From Diphasiastrum complanatum (lineage: Eukaryota; Streptophyta; Lycopodiopsida; Lycopodiales; Lycopodiaceae), in NCBI GenBank assembly GCA_029204225.1, contig CM055093.1, forward strand, positions 5,116,056 to 5,180,055: a stretch of 64,000 nucleotides of DNA. The letters are read 5' to 3'. The translations under genes were made by a program, and so were the position numbers. This document shows, piece by piece, positions 31,650-43,489 of the stretch. The notes beneath the pieces were generated by a model. It saw nothing but the letters and a program-made list of their open reading frames with translations. It was not told the DNA's origin and searched no databases. The first letter of the stretch is position 1. Each line of letters starts with the position of its first letter.

Positions 31650-34105
31650 ATGGCAAACATCAATGAGGCAATTTTGGGCGATGCAAGCAAACTAGATGGG
31701 GCTTCTAACTACAACATCTGGAAATTCAAAATGAAGAGCATTTTGATGGAGAAAGAGTTGTGGGAGATTGTGGCAGGTATTGAAGTCCGGCCAAATACCA
31801 CTCCAAGTGACATGAGGGCCTTTGATAAAAAGGAGCAGAGAGCATTGTCCTTGATCAATCTTTCAGTGAAAGACCATGTGATCACTCATATAAGTGATGC
31901 CACAATGGCTAGGGGAGCTTGGGAAGCTCTTAGAATGCAATTTCAAACTTGCAATCCAGCTCAGGCCATGTTCTTGAAGTCGAGATTGAACGCAATAAGG
32001 ATGGAAGAAAGTGAATCAGTGGGATCTTTCTTCACCAGGAAAAAGGAGTTGAGAGATCAACTTGTGGTGATTGGAGAACCAATCAGGGATGTTGAATTGG
32101 TACATACCACAATGATCGGTGTCTTGGAAGGGCTATAGATGTTTGTGAGAGGCATTGCTTCGAGCGAGAGGTTGCCTACTTTTGAAGACTTCCACGGAAT
32201 CATGTTGCAAGAAGAGTAGCATCGCGAAGTGGTGAAGTCAAGGCAAACCCCACAGGAGGATCAAGCCTTGCTTGCTAAAGGCAAGCAAAAAGGATGGAAA
32301 AAGATTCATAAGAAATCCAAGGATGATGATGACGAGGGAGAGTCATCATCAAAAGGGAAAAAGAAGAAGAAAGGCCAATGTTACTATTGCCACAAACCGG
32401 GTCATTGGTTACGTGAATGTTATAAGAAAAAAGCGGACATAAAGGCGGGAAAAGTGACTCAACAAGGAAACATTGCCGAAGATGATGGAGAAGATGACGA
32501 GACAAGTGTCTTCTCATCAGCATTGGTATCCCAAGTTGATGATGGTGCTAGATGGTTCATAGATTTAGGCGCCACAAGTCATATGACCGAGAAACGTGAT
32601 TGGTTTGAAAAATTCTCACCAATCCATGATGGGGATAAGGTCACTCAAGCCAATGGAGATGAATGCCAGATACAGGGTGTGAGCAATGTCCCTGTGTAGT
32701 TTTTAGATGTTAAAATCAAGAACATCCCTAATGTGCTTTATGTTCCTGGACTCAAAAAGAGTTTGCTTTCTGTTGGTGTAATGGAAAATCAACATCTTTA
32801 GGTTGAATTTGTCAAGGATGGATGCCTTATGACAACCATAAAGTGGTGACGAAGGGTTATATAAATAGTAACTGTGGCCTTTATAAATTGGATGCTACAA
32901 AACCAGGAGAATATGGTTTGGCTATCTCAACAACATCTCAATCTGAGTTGTGGCACAAAAGACTTGATCATTTGAACTATGGGAGCTTGAGATTGATGGC
33001 GAAGCTGAAGATGGTAATAGGGTTACCGGCATTGCAAGATGATCATCATGCAATATGTGAAGGATGCGTCATGGAAAAGCATCACAAGGAGACATTCAAG
33101 AAAGGTGGAGCTGCAAGAGCTAAGAAACCACAGCGACCTGTGCGGCCCAATGAAGACCATGTCATTGGGGAAAGCATATTATTTTATGACTTTCATAGAT
33201 GATTCCTCTAAGAGGACATGGATTTATTTCTTGAAGAAGAAATCTGACGCTTTTGCTCGCTTCAAGGAGTTCAAGACTTTGGTAGAGAACCAACTGGATG
33301 CACGCATCAAAGTGCTAAGATCTGATAGAGGTGGCGAATACAAATCTGATGATTTTGAGGACTTTTGCAAAGAACACGACATCAAAAGACAATTCACACA
33401 GTCACACACGTCGCATAGTAATGGTGTAGCTGAAAGAAAAAACATGACTATTATGGAGAGTGCATGCTCCATGATGAAGCAAATGGGCTTGACTGATTCA
33501 CTTTGGTCGGAAGCGTGCAGTGCGGCAACGTTCTTGCAAAACAGGAGCCCTATAGTTGCGGTTCCAAATGTGACTCCCAAAGAAGCATTCAAATCGACAA
33601 GTTTTGTGTCATTGGATGTGAGGCCTATGTACATGTGCCAAAGGAGGAGCGAAATAAACTTGATGCCAAAGCAATCAAGTGTATTTTCGTCGGTTATGAT
33701 GAAAGGAGGAAAGCTTACAGGTGTTTTGATCCTGTAATTAATAAGATTCACATTAGCAAAGATGTGATCTTTGATGAAACGCATAGGTATGAAGATGAAG
33801 GCCCAAGTGGTGAAAGCATCAAAAGACTTCCCACAATTCTGGAGGAAGAAGATGCTCCACAAGATGATGCATGTGAAGACGAGAGTCGAGAGGGCGAGTA
33901 TGAAAGGACACCACCTATTCAAGAGCCTAGGGGGAGGTACTTGCCAATAGGAGCAATAAAGGAGAAACCGGTTGGAAGTAAGAGACATTACTTAGACACT
34001 CCTTGGGATACATACTCTCCACGTAGTGTATCACCTGAATCTAAGATACGAAAATGGTATGAAAATATCATCGGGCCAAAAACTGACACAAAATATATTT
34101 AAGAG
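31650..34105 (+). pseudogene. Copia gag-protease-integrase relic lacking RT
   Basis: Gag (UBN2) starts MANINEAILGDASKLDGASN and ends at an in-frame stop near 32136. The zinc knuckle CYYCHKPGHWLREC (about 32388) is intact. The protease active site reads WFIDLGATSHMT, with Leu replacing the usual Ser/Thr of D-(S/T)-G, so it is probably dead. The pre-integrase part reads LWHKRLDHLNYGSLRLMAKL with CEGCVMEKHH. The integrase keeps HSDLCGPMKTM (first Asp), LRSDRGGEYKSDDF (second Asp) and SNGVAERKN (Glu), then the C-terminal KCIFVGYDERRKAYRCFDPV and KDVIFDETHRYEDEG. At least four stops and two frameshifts interrupt it. It ends at 34102, about 150 bp before a probable LTR, so RT and RNase H were deleted. 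The tail matches the element at 55190. Confidence 0.92.
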
Positions 34106-34258
34106 GTATATGAAAAACAATGGAATATGCTAAGGGAAGTTTATGAAGCCATGGAAGTTCAAACTAAGGAATAAAATTTCAAGGGGCATCAAGCTCGAAG
34201 AACATTACGACAATGGCAGCACACAAAAGGGCAAAACCCATTGTAAAGGCCAAAAGAC

Positions 34259-34620
34259 AATGTAGGAGATCTTCCCCTCCCTACATCACTAGGAGTTGAC
34301 CTCCATAAGGGCATCATAGGCAAGGGACAATATATGAGTGCACCATGTATCCCACCTTGTATATGAGTGCACCTTGTAAGCCACCTATTCAAGTGCAAAG
34401 TCCCTTGACCTTACAAAGATAATGGTGAAGCTAGTAGCTACCTTAGAACACTTAATGAGATATAAAGTGCAAAGTGGACCCAAGGAGATCTAAGCACAAA
34501 AATGTCCTCAGGTTAGTATTTGTACTTTGTCCTTGGAAAAAAATGTAGCTTTCAATATGAAAATAAGGAACAGAAGAAAACTTATAGGGAAGTCTTCTAC
34601 TCGTATGTGTACTACCATTT
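34259..34620 (+). mobile_element. Probable 3' LTR portion of copia relic
   Basis: TGTAGGAGATC at 34259 follows a purine-rich AAAGGCCAAAAGACAA, which could serve as polypurine tract. The right end cannot be placed, and no 5' partner was identified. Contains the 27-bp tandem repeat at 34331-34384. Confidence 0.4.
34331..34384. repeat. 27-29 bp tandem repeat
   Basis: TATATGAGTGCACCATGTAT followed by TATATGAGTGCACCTTGTAA, each ending in a CCACC-like block. Confidence 0.8.
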
Positions 34621-34820
34621 TCATATATTGTTATGAGGAGGAGGAAGAAAGGTGGAGGTTTTTTTCTTTTTTTTAAATCCTTTTTGAAAGAAAAATGTGA
34701 GGCCTTGTGAATAGCGTATACTTTTCCCTTGCGATATATGTGAACTGGGAGGAGGTCGAGCAGTCACAAAGAGAGAAGTTGTAATACAAGGAAGAGTTGT
34801 TTTTGTTCTCTTGAAGAGTT

Positions 34821-35177
34821 GTGGAAGGAAATTGTAAATACAAAGGTGTCTATGGTGGAGTTGTCCTGACACAAGCTAATTACCCCACGAAAAACTCGCA
34901 GGCAACAAAACAGGAGCAGATTAGAAGAAGCGCAGGCTTTGCAATTTCCCTTAGCAAAAATGCACTTGCATATTCATCTGTTGATTCGCCACCATCTTCA
35001 CCGTCACATAAAACTACAAGTCCATCGACAAGTCTGCTTTCTGTCAACAGCGAGGATTGCAAGAAGACAACACTAAAGAGTGAGAGGAAGACATTTGGGG
35101 CCATTGGAGCTCTACTAACTGCAGCTATGCCGGTGTATCCTCTATATGCTTCTCTCAACACTATTGAAAATGATTAG
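34821..35177 (+). CDS. Hypothetical ORF, unrecognised
   Basis: 118 open codons starting MEGNCKYKGVYGGVV. A Ser/Thr/Pro-rich middle (DSPPSSPSHKTTSPS) is followed by SERKTFGAIGALLTAAMPVY, a short hydrophobic segment that could be a membrane helix. No family recognised. The opposite strand is also open over most of it, so chance openness is possible. It overlaps the convergent ORF at 35174 by four bases. Confidence 0.25.
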   Translation: MEGNCKYKGVYGGVVLTQANYPTKNSQATKQEQIRRSAGFAISLSKNALAYSSVDSPPSSPSHKTTSPSTSLLSVNSEDCKKTTLKSERKTFGAIGALLTAAMPVYPLYASLNTIEND

Positions 35178-35784
35178 CAAATTTTGCACCCGTAATTACA
35201 TCCCTGTACGGAATTTGATATTTTGTATTTAGTTGTGTTATCTACAATAAGTGGGGCAAATTTATCACTCAAATGTTCAGCAATCTCTTGCACGTTCTCT
35301 TGCAAAGGCATTTTTTCGGACTGGACTGTTTGGTGATCACGAGCACTTAACCAAACTGGTAACAGTGTGTCCTCAAAGTCATTTTTAGTTCGCGCTAAAA
35401 CCATTGTAGGTATTGGCATAATGGGTACAATAACGTAGTTTATGGCATCAAAATCGACATCATCTTCATCGTCATTGGATAAGGATGGTGGCATGATCGA
35501 ATGCAGTTATTCGCTTGTATATTTGAGGCAGATTCAGAGGAACGTCTACCTCAAGAAGTTAGAAAAATAGGCTTGGCCCATGAGCCTATAATGGGATCCG
35601 CTGTTGATTGATTTGATCCCTCACTATCTCCATATTGTTGACGTAACTCGGATCCCAAAGATATTGGATCCCGTTTGATGCCATATTCCAGAGCAATGTC
35701 TTGCATAAGCTCTTTTCCATATTTTGCAGCAAATACTTCAAGAACTTCCAAAAGTTCTAGCCACTTTGCACGCATTGGCCCCAC
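35174..35784 (-). pseudogene. Hypothetical reverse-strand gene remnant
   Basis: Two frames in series. 35784-35551 has MRAKWLELLEVLEVFAAKYG, KELMQDIALEYGIKRDPISL and RQQYGDSEGSNQ. 35494-35174 has an acidic start PPSLSNDDEDDVDFDAINYV, then LARTKNDFEDTLLPVWLSAR. Composition looks like a real protein: charged, mixed and not low-complexity. It begins about 150 bp from the palindromic DNA at 35938, so it could be part of a DNA transposon there. Family unknown. Confidence 0.3.
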
Positions 35785-35937
35785 AAAAAGAACTCAATTT
35801 TGATACAGCTTCCTATCGCATTTTCATCCTGGCGAAAGATGATCTCAGTAGTGACAAGCACTAAGCTACGATCTAGAGAGTAGCATCACGCCGCAGAAAG
35901 TTCTGGTTTTCCTTCGTAGTCTTACAGCCTTGATGCC

Positions 35938-36786
35938 GCTCCGAAACGGCACGCGCATTCCGTTTCGGAACGTGGCTAAGAAAAAAATCCTAAAAAACGT
36001 GCATTGTATTTTTTTTGGGAAATTTTTTTAAAACATTTCATATAAGGGTAAATTGCCTGGAGGTCGAAATAAAGGGGGCAGGCATTGAGTTTTCAGTATC
36101 CACAACAGAAGCCAGATTAAACACATTGGAAGATCTCCGCTTTTGCTCTATGGCTTCGCAGCTGGTTCCAAATAAGTCTTTCATGTTTAGAGAGATGATG
36201 ATGATGATGATGATTTCAATGCGGGAGGCATTAGCTTTTGCATGTAGTGGGAGGTATGCAGGCATTCTCAGAATACATACAGACATGGGCAGGGCCGCAG
36301 GGGCTGCAGTGTGTGTGTGCACGCATCAACAAAGACCACAGGATGCCGCCTCTCATCTTCTCTTGCCTCGACAACGCTGCTCTGCTGCTCCGGCTTCGAG
36401 ATCTTCAGACAATATAAACCGATGCACTGGTTTGCTGTGGATGGCGGATGCAAAGGTTGCTGAGGCAGTGTATTAAGTAGAAACGGGGCCATCATTCGAG
36501 GCCCTGGCAGTGGGTGGCAATTTCCCTTCCGCAACATCCGCCTCCAGACACCTACACCAGCTTTGCATTGCCAGTGAACATTCGTCAAAGGTGGTGCCCT
36601 GCGCTTCTGCCACGCTTCTTTGGAAATGGCTCACTACCTACCATGGCCACAGCTCGAAGCGGCAACGGGATGGAGCAACGGGATGGAGCACCACTTCTCA
36701 CAAGCAGGAAGATGCATGAAAAAAAAATAAACAGGTCACATCTTTCCGGACGTATGGAACTCGTTTCGTTTCGTACGTACGAAACG
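35938..36786. mobile_element. Possible DNA-transposon remnant bounded by CGAAACG palindromes
   Basis: The left edge carries TCCGAAACGG-10 bp-CCGTTTCGGA (35936-35967 region), a perfect 10-bp inverted repeat. The right edge carries the perfect 20-bp palindrome CGTTTCGTACGTACGAAACG (36767-36786), followed by GTACGTTCCGAACC. Both edges share CGAAACGG/CCGTTTCG words and (A)ACGT(T)CC-like flanks. The interior has no clear gene, though there is a (GAT)n run at about 36194-36213. This looks like sub-terminal or terminal structure of a non-autonomous DNA element; target duplications were not established. Confidence 0.35.
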
Positions 36787-37370
36787 GTACGTTCCGAACC
36801 AGAAGGTTCTGAACGGTTATCTATGACCGTCACTCAGACTCTGACTCTTGCTAATAAGATGTGTCTCCGAAATTGAAATAAAAACATCTCCGATCTTACA
36901 CAGCTCAACGACACTCAGAGATGACGGTTACCTCAGTGAGAACCCGTTAAAACCACCATCGTGATTCGTTACCCACAAGCACGACCAGAAACAAATCAGC
37001 TCAACTTTTTCTTCCGCACGTCCGAAAATTCCAAACGTTTAATGTTCCTGACAACCAGAGAGTATCGAATTCTCTCTGCTAATGGATCGTAATCCCAGAC
37101 TCGTCGTCAGAAACTCAAAAGGATTCTGCCATGCCAATCTCTGGTTGTGACATCACCATGGTGTGGTGAGTTGTTGTGAGAGAGAGTTTACAATACTCGA
37201 TGTTGAGCAGATCCGAAATCTTATGCTTGCAGCTAATGAGAAATCACTCTCTGACAACTATGGTCAGAGCTTTATTATCTCGAAGGCTGCATGGAGACAT
37301 ATCATCCTTGCTCTGATGTAGTGACAAATACTACTGAGAAGGGTGTTGAGTCTATAAGAAGAGTTAGGAT
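36787..37370. other. No recognisable gene
   Basis: Mixed-composition DNA with short frames only; nothing supportable. Confidence 0.4.
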
Positions 37371-37676
37371 ATTCAATGCTATAGATACACTATGAGACAA
37401 GCCAACTTCGACTACAAGGTTGAGTTGCCCGAGCTTTTTCCAACCCACACTCTCATCTCCTTGCTTATCTTCGCATGATGTTGGTATACATGCGTTCATG
37501 CATGATGGGTTTCTTCTTATTCAATGCTATAGATACACTATGAGACAAGCCAACTTGACAGCTAGATCGAGTCCTTGCAGCACTTCTCAACAATATTACA
37601 AGGTTGAGTTGCCCGAGCTTTCCAACCCACACACTCATCTCCTTGCTTATCTTCGCATGATGTTGGTAAACATGCG
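37371..37676. repeat. Direct duplication of ~125 bp, second copy with insertion
   Basis: Units at 37371-37494 and 37519-37676 share ATTCAATGCTATAGATACAC, CAAGGTTGAGTTGCCCGAGC and TCTTCGCATGATGTTGGTA. The second unit carries about 38 extra bases (GACAGCTAGATCGAG...) after CAAGCCAACTT. Confidence 0.93.
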
Positions 37677-38649
37677 GATGATCATGCTCGAGCTCACTAA
37701 TGTACACATTCCCTCAAACCTCTGCTGCTGGCCACCATGTCCCTTGGCACTTGATATTGGTGTCCGTTTGCTTAAAGGTAAGAGAGATCTCAAGGTCTTG
37801 AGCTCATGATTATCGAAGCTACAATTCTTGTTAGCCCCTTCCCTTGAAAATCGGTCTATCACATACCATCTATAAATGACAAGCAACACGTAATGGACAC
37901 ATCTTGCCGACCTATTCTACGTCATATTTGAGCATCTTAGAAAGCAGAAAATTCATGTGTTTTCTTTCACATGCATGTGCTATGTTTTTTACCCATCGAG
38001 TCATGCATCATGCGTATGGCTGCCATGTGGCACTTTTAGACTGGTCAATCAAGTCAAAGTGCTGATTATGTTTCATAAAATACATGTGAAACAAGAATGA
38101 TGTGGTATTATACCACGAAGGCCTTGCCATTTGATAATAGCATGAATAACTCATTTTATATATTGTTGTGAGAAATTATTTTGTGTAATTTTTTTGTACT
38201 TTGAAAATTTAAAGATTAGTTTGTTGCAAGTTTTTAATAGACATTTTAATGTTAGAAGAAATAGAAAAGATTCGTAATTTTAAGTTTATGAAAAGGATTT
38301 ATGTTTTGGTTATGAGTTATGAATTTTGGTAATTATTATAAGTATGTTGTATTGGAGAACATAATCGACGATGGATTATAGGCGAGTTTATTGAGTTTGT
38401 GATTGTGCCATGTCATATTATCATCTTTTATGTTTTTGACTTTTCATGAAGATTCAACAACAACAATTTTAAATGGAAAGAAATGCATGATGGTTTAGAC
38501 CTCAGCTAAAGTCTAAGCCTTAAAAGTTTAGATCATCATCAAATATTAGCCTTTAGCTTTGACTTTCTTTCAAACTCCATTGACTTACCTCAACACATAG
38601 TATTGCCTTTGCAAGGCAAGGCCAAAAAGTCAACGGTATTGATTACGCA
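37677..38649. other. No recognisable gene
   Basis: AT-rich, no long frames beyond about 130 codons and none with a familiar motif. Confidence 0.4.
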
Positions 38650-38721
38650 ATGGAAGGTGCCGAGCCTATAGAATTATGGAAATCCTTCCGAGGTAGACTG
38701 TCCCTGCTCGGCACCTTCCAT
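38650..38721. repeat. Perfect 16-bp-arm hairpin
   Basis: ATGGAAGGTGCCGAGC (38650-38665) is the exact reverse complement of GCTCGGCACCTTCCAT (38706-38721), with a 40-base loop. The size could fit a MITE core or a precursor-like stem, but arms this short do not allow a call. Confidence 0.85.
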
Positions 38722-39264
38722 AATACATAAGGCCCCACGGATTGATGGCTCGGGCTACTTCCTCATATACATTGTGCATCTTTTTAGTTATGCTAAATAT
38801 GAATGCCAAGTAATCCCATTAATCCCTATCATGTTCTAGTGGTAAAACAATATGACATTTTCTTGATGACTTCTTGAAAAGCTACAATAATTTTTTTGGT
38901 ATTGAAAGAGAAGTTTTGTTGTGCGATGATTTTGTGTTGATTATCTAGATTCCCTAATATTGCAAACTAATGGTTATGTTAAACCCTTGAAAGATAGGGT
39001 GAGACTCATATCCCTCGATCTGTGTGAAATATCCCTCTCATGCTTGGCATGAATCGCCATGCACCTCATCCAGTACACAGTTCAAGGGCATTTCCTTGGA
39101 AGATATGGGGTCGACCTAGTTTACAAGCACCTTGGAACTTGGGCCTTGTACTTGGGCACTTTGAGCACCTTGAACATTGGGCTTCATGGTCACTATAAAT
39201 TTGATGACTACTACTTTTCATCAAGCACCTCGATTGGATTTACACTCTCTCACGTATTTAGAAC

Positions 39265-39655
39265 ATGCCTTAGGTCTTAAAGGTCATGTCATTCAAAAGA
39301 AGCATCTCTAAGGGGTTGGTAGGTAATGCCTGTAAATGTTCAAAAGCTTGGTCCTGACCAATCAAAGTACCTTTAAGCACTTAAAGAAATGTCCTTAGAC
39401 TTTAAGGGCAACATGTTTCTAACAAATTGACCTTAACGAGGGAAAAATATATTCTTAAAATGTAAAGACCTTGCCTTTGGCATTCAACAAGAAATGACAT
39501 TCATCTTTTAATGACCATATCCTTCTTAAGCGTGGATGGGTAACGCTATCAAACCATTAAAGGTGTGATCCTTTCCGCTTAAAGGTAGTCTCTCTAGCAA
39601 GTAAAGGCAAATCCCTGAAGACTTGAAGGTGATGCCTTTACCAATCAGGAACAAT
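39265..39655. repeat. Degenerate CTTAAAGGT-motif array
   Basis: Repeated words of the form (C/A)(T/A)TAAAGGT-(5 nt)-(C/T)CC recur every 25-40 bp: GTCTTAAAGGTCATGTC, CTTTAAGCACTTAAAGAAATG, GACTTTAAGGGCAA, AATGTAAAGACCTTGCC, CCATTAAAGGTGTGATCC, CGCTTAAAGGTAGTCTC, AAGTAAAGGCAAATCCC and GACTTGAAGGTGATGCC. It reads like a very old minisatellite. Confidence 0.5.
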
Positions 39656-41219
39656 ATATTTCATATCTCACCAATATGTTGGATTAAGCTATATATTAGT
39701 TGAATAACTATTCGACAATGTTAGTTCAAATGGCTATGTGATACCGATAGTTTGATAGTTGTTAGCATAAACAGTAGTTAATGTAATAAGAAAATTATTT
39801 CGATGCTATCATAAATAAAGTTTTACTATCATTCACAAGTGCGGAAAATGAATAACAAATCACTTTATTGCCAATTATCAAAACTCAAATCATAATAGCA
39901 TGAATAACAAAAATAGTAGAACAAGACAAGTGATGTGTCAAATTGTCAAATGCAGTATGTATTTCTAGAATATGAAAAATACATATGTCGTCTACTTTTA
40001 TTGCACTATATTAATAGCACATCTAATTCTACTATAAATTATGTTCTTACACAAGCTGTAATTATGATAGCCTCTTAATGATTAGTCTATGCCTATGGCA
40101 ACTATTGAACTACTACTGAACTTATTGATTGATGATAAGAAATTAAAATCAATTGACCTAATAATTTATTTATAATTGTTGATGGCATAGCCCTGGCAAA
40201 ATGCACCGTTATCCACCCAACAAGTGCTACATGTAGATAAGGGATTGGAACCAGAATATGTAGTGGATAAGACTCTACTTTTAAATTTGCTTCACTAGTT
40301 ATTTGATAACCCTTGACAGTTGATTTGACTATGTGTCAACAATATGTGTATTTATGCAGACGATCTCCGACACCTTTGACACTATCTTGATGTTAAAAAT
40401 GCAACAAATAGACTCTAATAAGCATGTGAAATGGTGGATGAAGCATCTTGAAAAGATCCAATACCAAAAACACCATCCAATTTAGTGTTTACTAGCTTTT
40501 CCTTGGCTTTAATTCCACTATAAGGCTCCAATTCTTGCAATATTCTTCACACGTCACTGTACGGCCTCCAAAGGCAGAGAACAATACCTCAACTCTCTAA
40601 TCAATCTCAGAAATGCAAAGAACCAAATGCAAATGGCAAATATCAAGCATAGAGATCACAAACAACAATGATAGAAGGAAAACTAGATTTTTACTCATAC
40701 TTTGATGGAGAGACCATCACATATTTATACATAAATGGCTTGGATCTGAGCACTTTAGGGCTTATTTGAACTCATCATGACCTAAAAGCTAATAGGTCAC
40801 TCGATCCACTCTAATTGGTTGCCAAGATCTTGAGATCCAAAAAAAATTGCTATTTTTAACTCCACCTTTTTCTCTAGCCTATCTATGTACATTTTGGCCT
40901 CATTTCAAAGGTTCCATCACAAAGTAGGATGAGGATAAAGTTCTTGAAAAGCATCATATGCTATTTGGCACGTGTGACATCCCACAACATGGCCAAATTG
41001 CTAATTACAAGTCATATGACCAAAATTGGTCCAAACTAGCTTGTGCATGTTCAACACTCCTCACAACTAGGTTGGATCTAACATAGATCTACTAATCATT
41101 CCTAGAGATTATCTTAACTTTAGGAATGCTGCTCTTTGAAGAGATTTAGTGAGTATATCATCATGTGATGCCACCTTATTGTTATAAATTGAATATCAAC
41201 ATAAATATGGCATGATATA
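39656..41219. other. No recognisable gene
   Basis: AT-rich, non-coding; may contain old LTR fragments but nothing I can anchor. Confidence 0.4.
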
Positions 41220-41560
41220 CTTGTTGGCTGATTCTAACGAATCCCCAAGATACTCGGACAAAGCAACTCAAGATCACCTCTCACCTTAGACCGAGGAGGT
41301 CTCTAAGAAGACGATACGAACGAAGACTGAGAGCCGAGTATGAGAGTCGAGAAATGCTAGTTAGTAATAACAAGCCATAACTATGTAAGCCTCATGGTGA
41401 ATCCCGAAAGATGGAATGACCATGTAAGAACTAGTATTTCTAGACAAATCTAGTAAATGCAAGTAGACCTCTCTTAAAGAAAGTAGAGTGAGCCACCTTT
41501 TGATGGTGACCTCTAGTGGAGAGCAATATTCCACTTTTAATTTGTGAAATGTGGAAATTC
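41220..41560. repeat. Dispersed repeat related to 30290-30420
   Basis: GAGAGCCGAGTATGAGAGTCGAG with CTCATGGTGAATCCCGAAAGATGG parallels the sequence at 30290-30420 in order and spacing. Likely pieces of the same LTR family. Confidence 0.45.
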
Positions 41561-43489
41561 CACTAGGATGCCACCTAAGGAGCTCTCTTGCTTATTTAAG
41601 AGACTCCCTCTTTGTGAAGAGGAGCTTTTTACATTGTATCTACTCCATGCTTAATAAGAAGATTTTTCATGAGTTTGATGCTACACTAAGCTCCTTGATC
41701 ATGATGGTTTTCTTGAGTGATACCCCTATGATCATGCCCTTCCATTCATATTGTGTGTGGTTGTGGATTTAGAGTGGATTAATTTTCTTGATTTCCTAGT
41801 TGTGGATTAGATTTCATGTTTTCTTGTGGATTAATGTAGGAGCCAACATTCAAGTAAACTAAATAGGATAGAAATGTGGCATAAATCCTGCATATTCTCT
41901 AACATTCTAGTTCTTGATGTTCTTGGGATGTCCAATAATCAAAAGACTGGTAAGTTTCTTGATTCTTGGACTAACATGCTGTAGATTAGTTCGTGTTTCT
42001 TGTTTTGTCAATTTATGCAAGTAAAGTAGTGTAGGATCTGATTTTAGTTCATTTTGCAGCAAAGTAGAAGTAGAATTTTATTGTTTGTTCAACGGATCTG
42101 CACACCGATTTTATGGTTGAACGTTTTGGCATGTATGAGCGGTTGTTTATGCATGTACATTAGTTCAAGGGTGACTTCCCTGGATTGTCCTCTGATAGGC
42201 AAGACAATACTACAATGATTATCAGCCCCTTCTGCCTAATCTGGGCTTAAAACAAGAAAGAAACAAAGAAGACTAGTAAACAGATTCTATAGGCTCTAAA
42301 GATGTCAACAATACTCGAAAATGAAGATATGAGCTGGTTAAGTATACATCATGAAGAGGCCTAAAGTCATTTTTTGGGAATATATCTCCTAAGTACTTGC
42401 CTTGTAATTAAGGGCAAGACCTTTACTAAGAAAGACATTACCTTGGATAACCTCTACTGGGTCGTCCACACGAAACGACTAGATACGAAAAGACACGTTT
42501 AACTAGAGTAACTTTAACTCATAAGTTAAGTATACCTTTCATGGTATAATTGAACGTATTTTCAGTCTAATTGTTAACTAGACCCTTTCGCGGGAGCAAC
42601 AAACCTGTTGTTTTAGAGGTGTGTTTGTTCGCCCCGTAGAACATATATTGATCTCACACTTCAGTCTCGATCATTGAGAGAGAAGAGTTTATGCATATGT
42701 GAGAGATTGAAGAAGTGAATAGAATTCTATGAGTTGTTCTCTCTTATCTCTGTTCTCCGCACTGCTAAGTGTGAGTGATCTTGAGTCTGCTAACAATCTC
42801 TAACGCATTACATGATTTACTCTCTGATCAGACAGACGCTCTAGTGCATTACAGTCGTTTGTTGTGTATCTGTAAAGTATGCTCTAAAGAACTGTCTTAA
42901 AACCATCTTATTTGTCTGTCGCGAATACTTTCTTTTCGACACTCAAATAACGACTATCTCTGGTACAGTCTAGCACGATCATTGAATAAAGTTGTATGTA
43001 TACATATGAGATGATAGTCCATGTCTGAAGAATTGAGTCTTTAATATGTTTTCCTGATTGACATTGACATAAATTTCTAACGTGTTCTAAAACCATTCAT
43101 GTTCTTTAACCATTAATTTGGACTTTAGTTGTTGAGGACTTCTGTCTAGAAACGAATAGTTCGTGAACGCGATTAATTATTTGTCTGCACAGTTACAAAT
43201 ACATCGAACAATTCTCAACTCTTGTTGACACCTTAATCAGCCAAAGTGTAGTACTAATGTACTACTCTGATAGCATCTCATCTGTAGAACGCGTTTCATT
43301 CGATTTGATAGAGGCTAGATTGTTGTTATGAAATTATTAACATTACATTTCCCAAGCCATAAGTAATACTGGTTACTTTTTAATGTTTGTTGACAACTAG
43401 AATAGCACTCAAAACCACTTGCCATAATTGTACCAAATACATAACTTTCTAACGCTGTCCTCTTTGGGAACGACATTATTTACTATAAA
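41561..43489. other. LTR-like non-coding region
   Basis: CTTATTTAAGAGACTCC near 41595 is TATA-like, followed by a start-like region. From about 42600 to 43490 the sequence could be the 5' LTR or leader of the gypsy element whose gag lies beside it, but no boundary is certain. Confidence 0.3.

Noticed and set aside
33224-33988. 254-codon reverse-strand ORF
   Set aside because: It is antisense to the copia integrase, whose forward-strand motifs are unmistakable.
34621-34872. Reverse ORF near 34.7 kb
   Set aside because: Ends in a poly-Lys/Phe run from A/T tracts; no support.
36767-36786. Restriction-type or recombinase core site
   Set aside because: A palindrome alone cannot show this; kept only as part of a possible transposon end.
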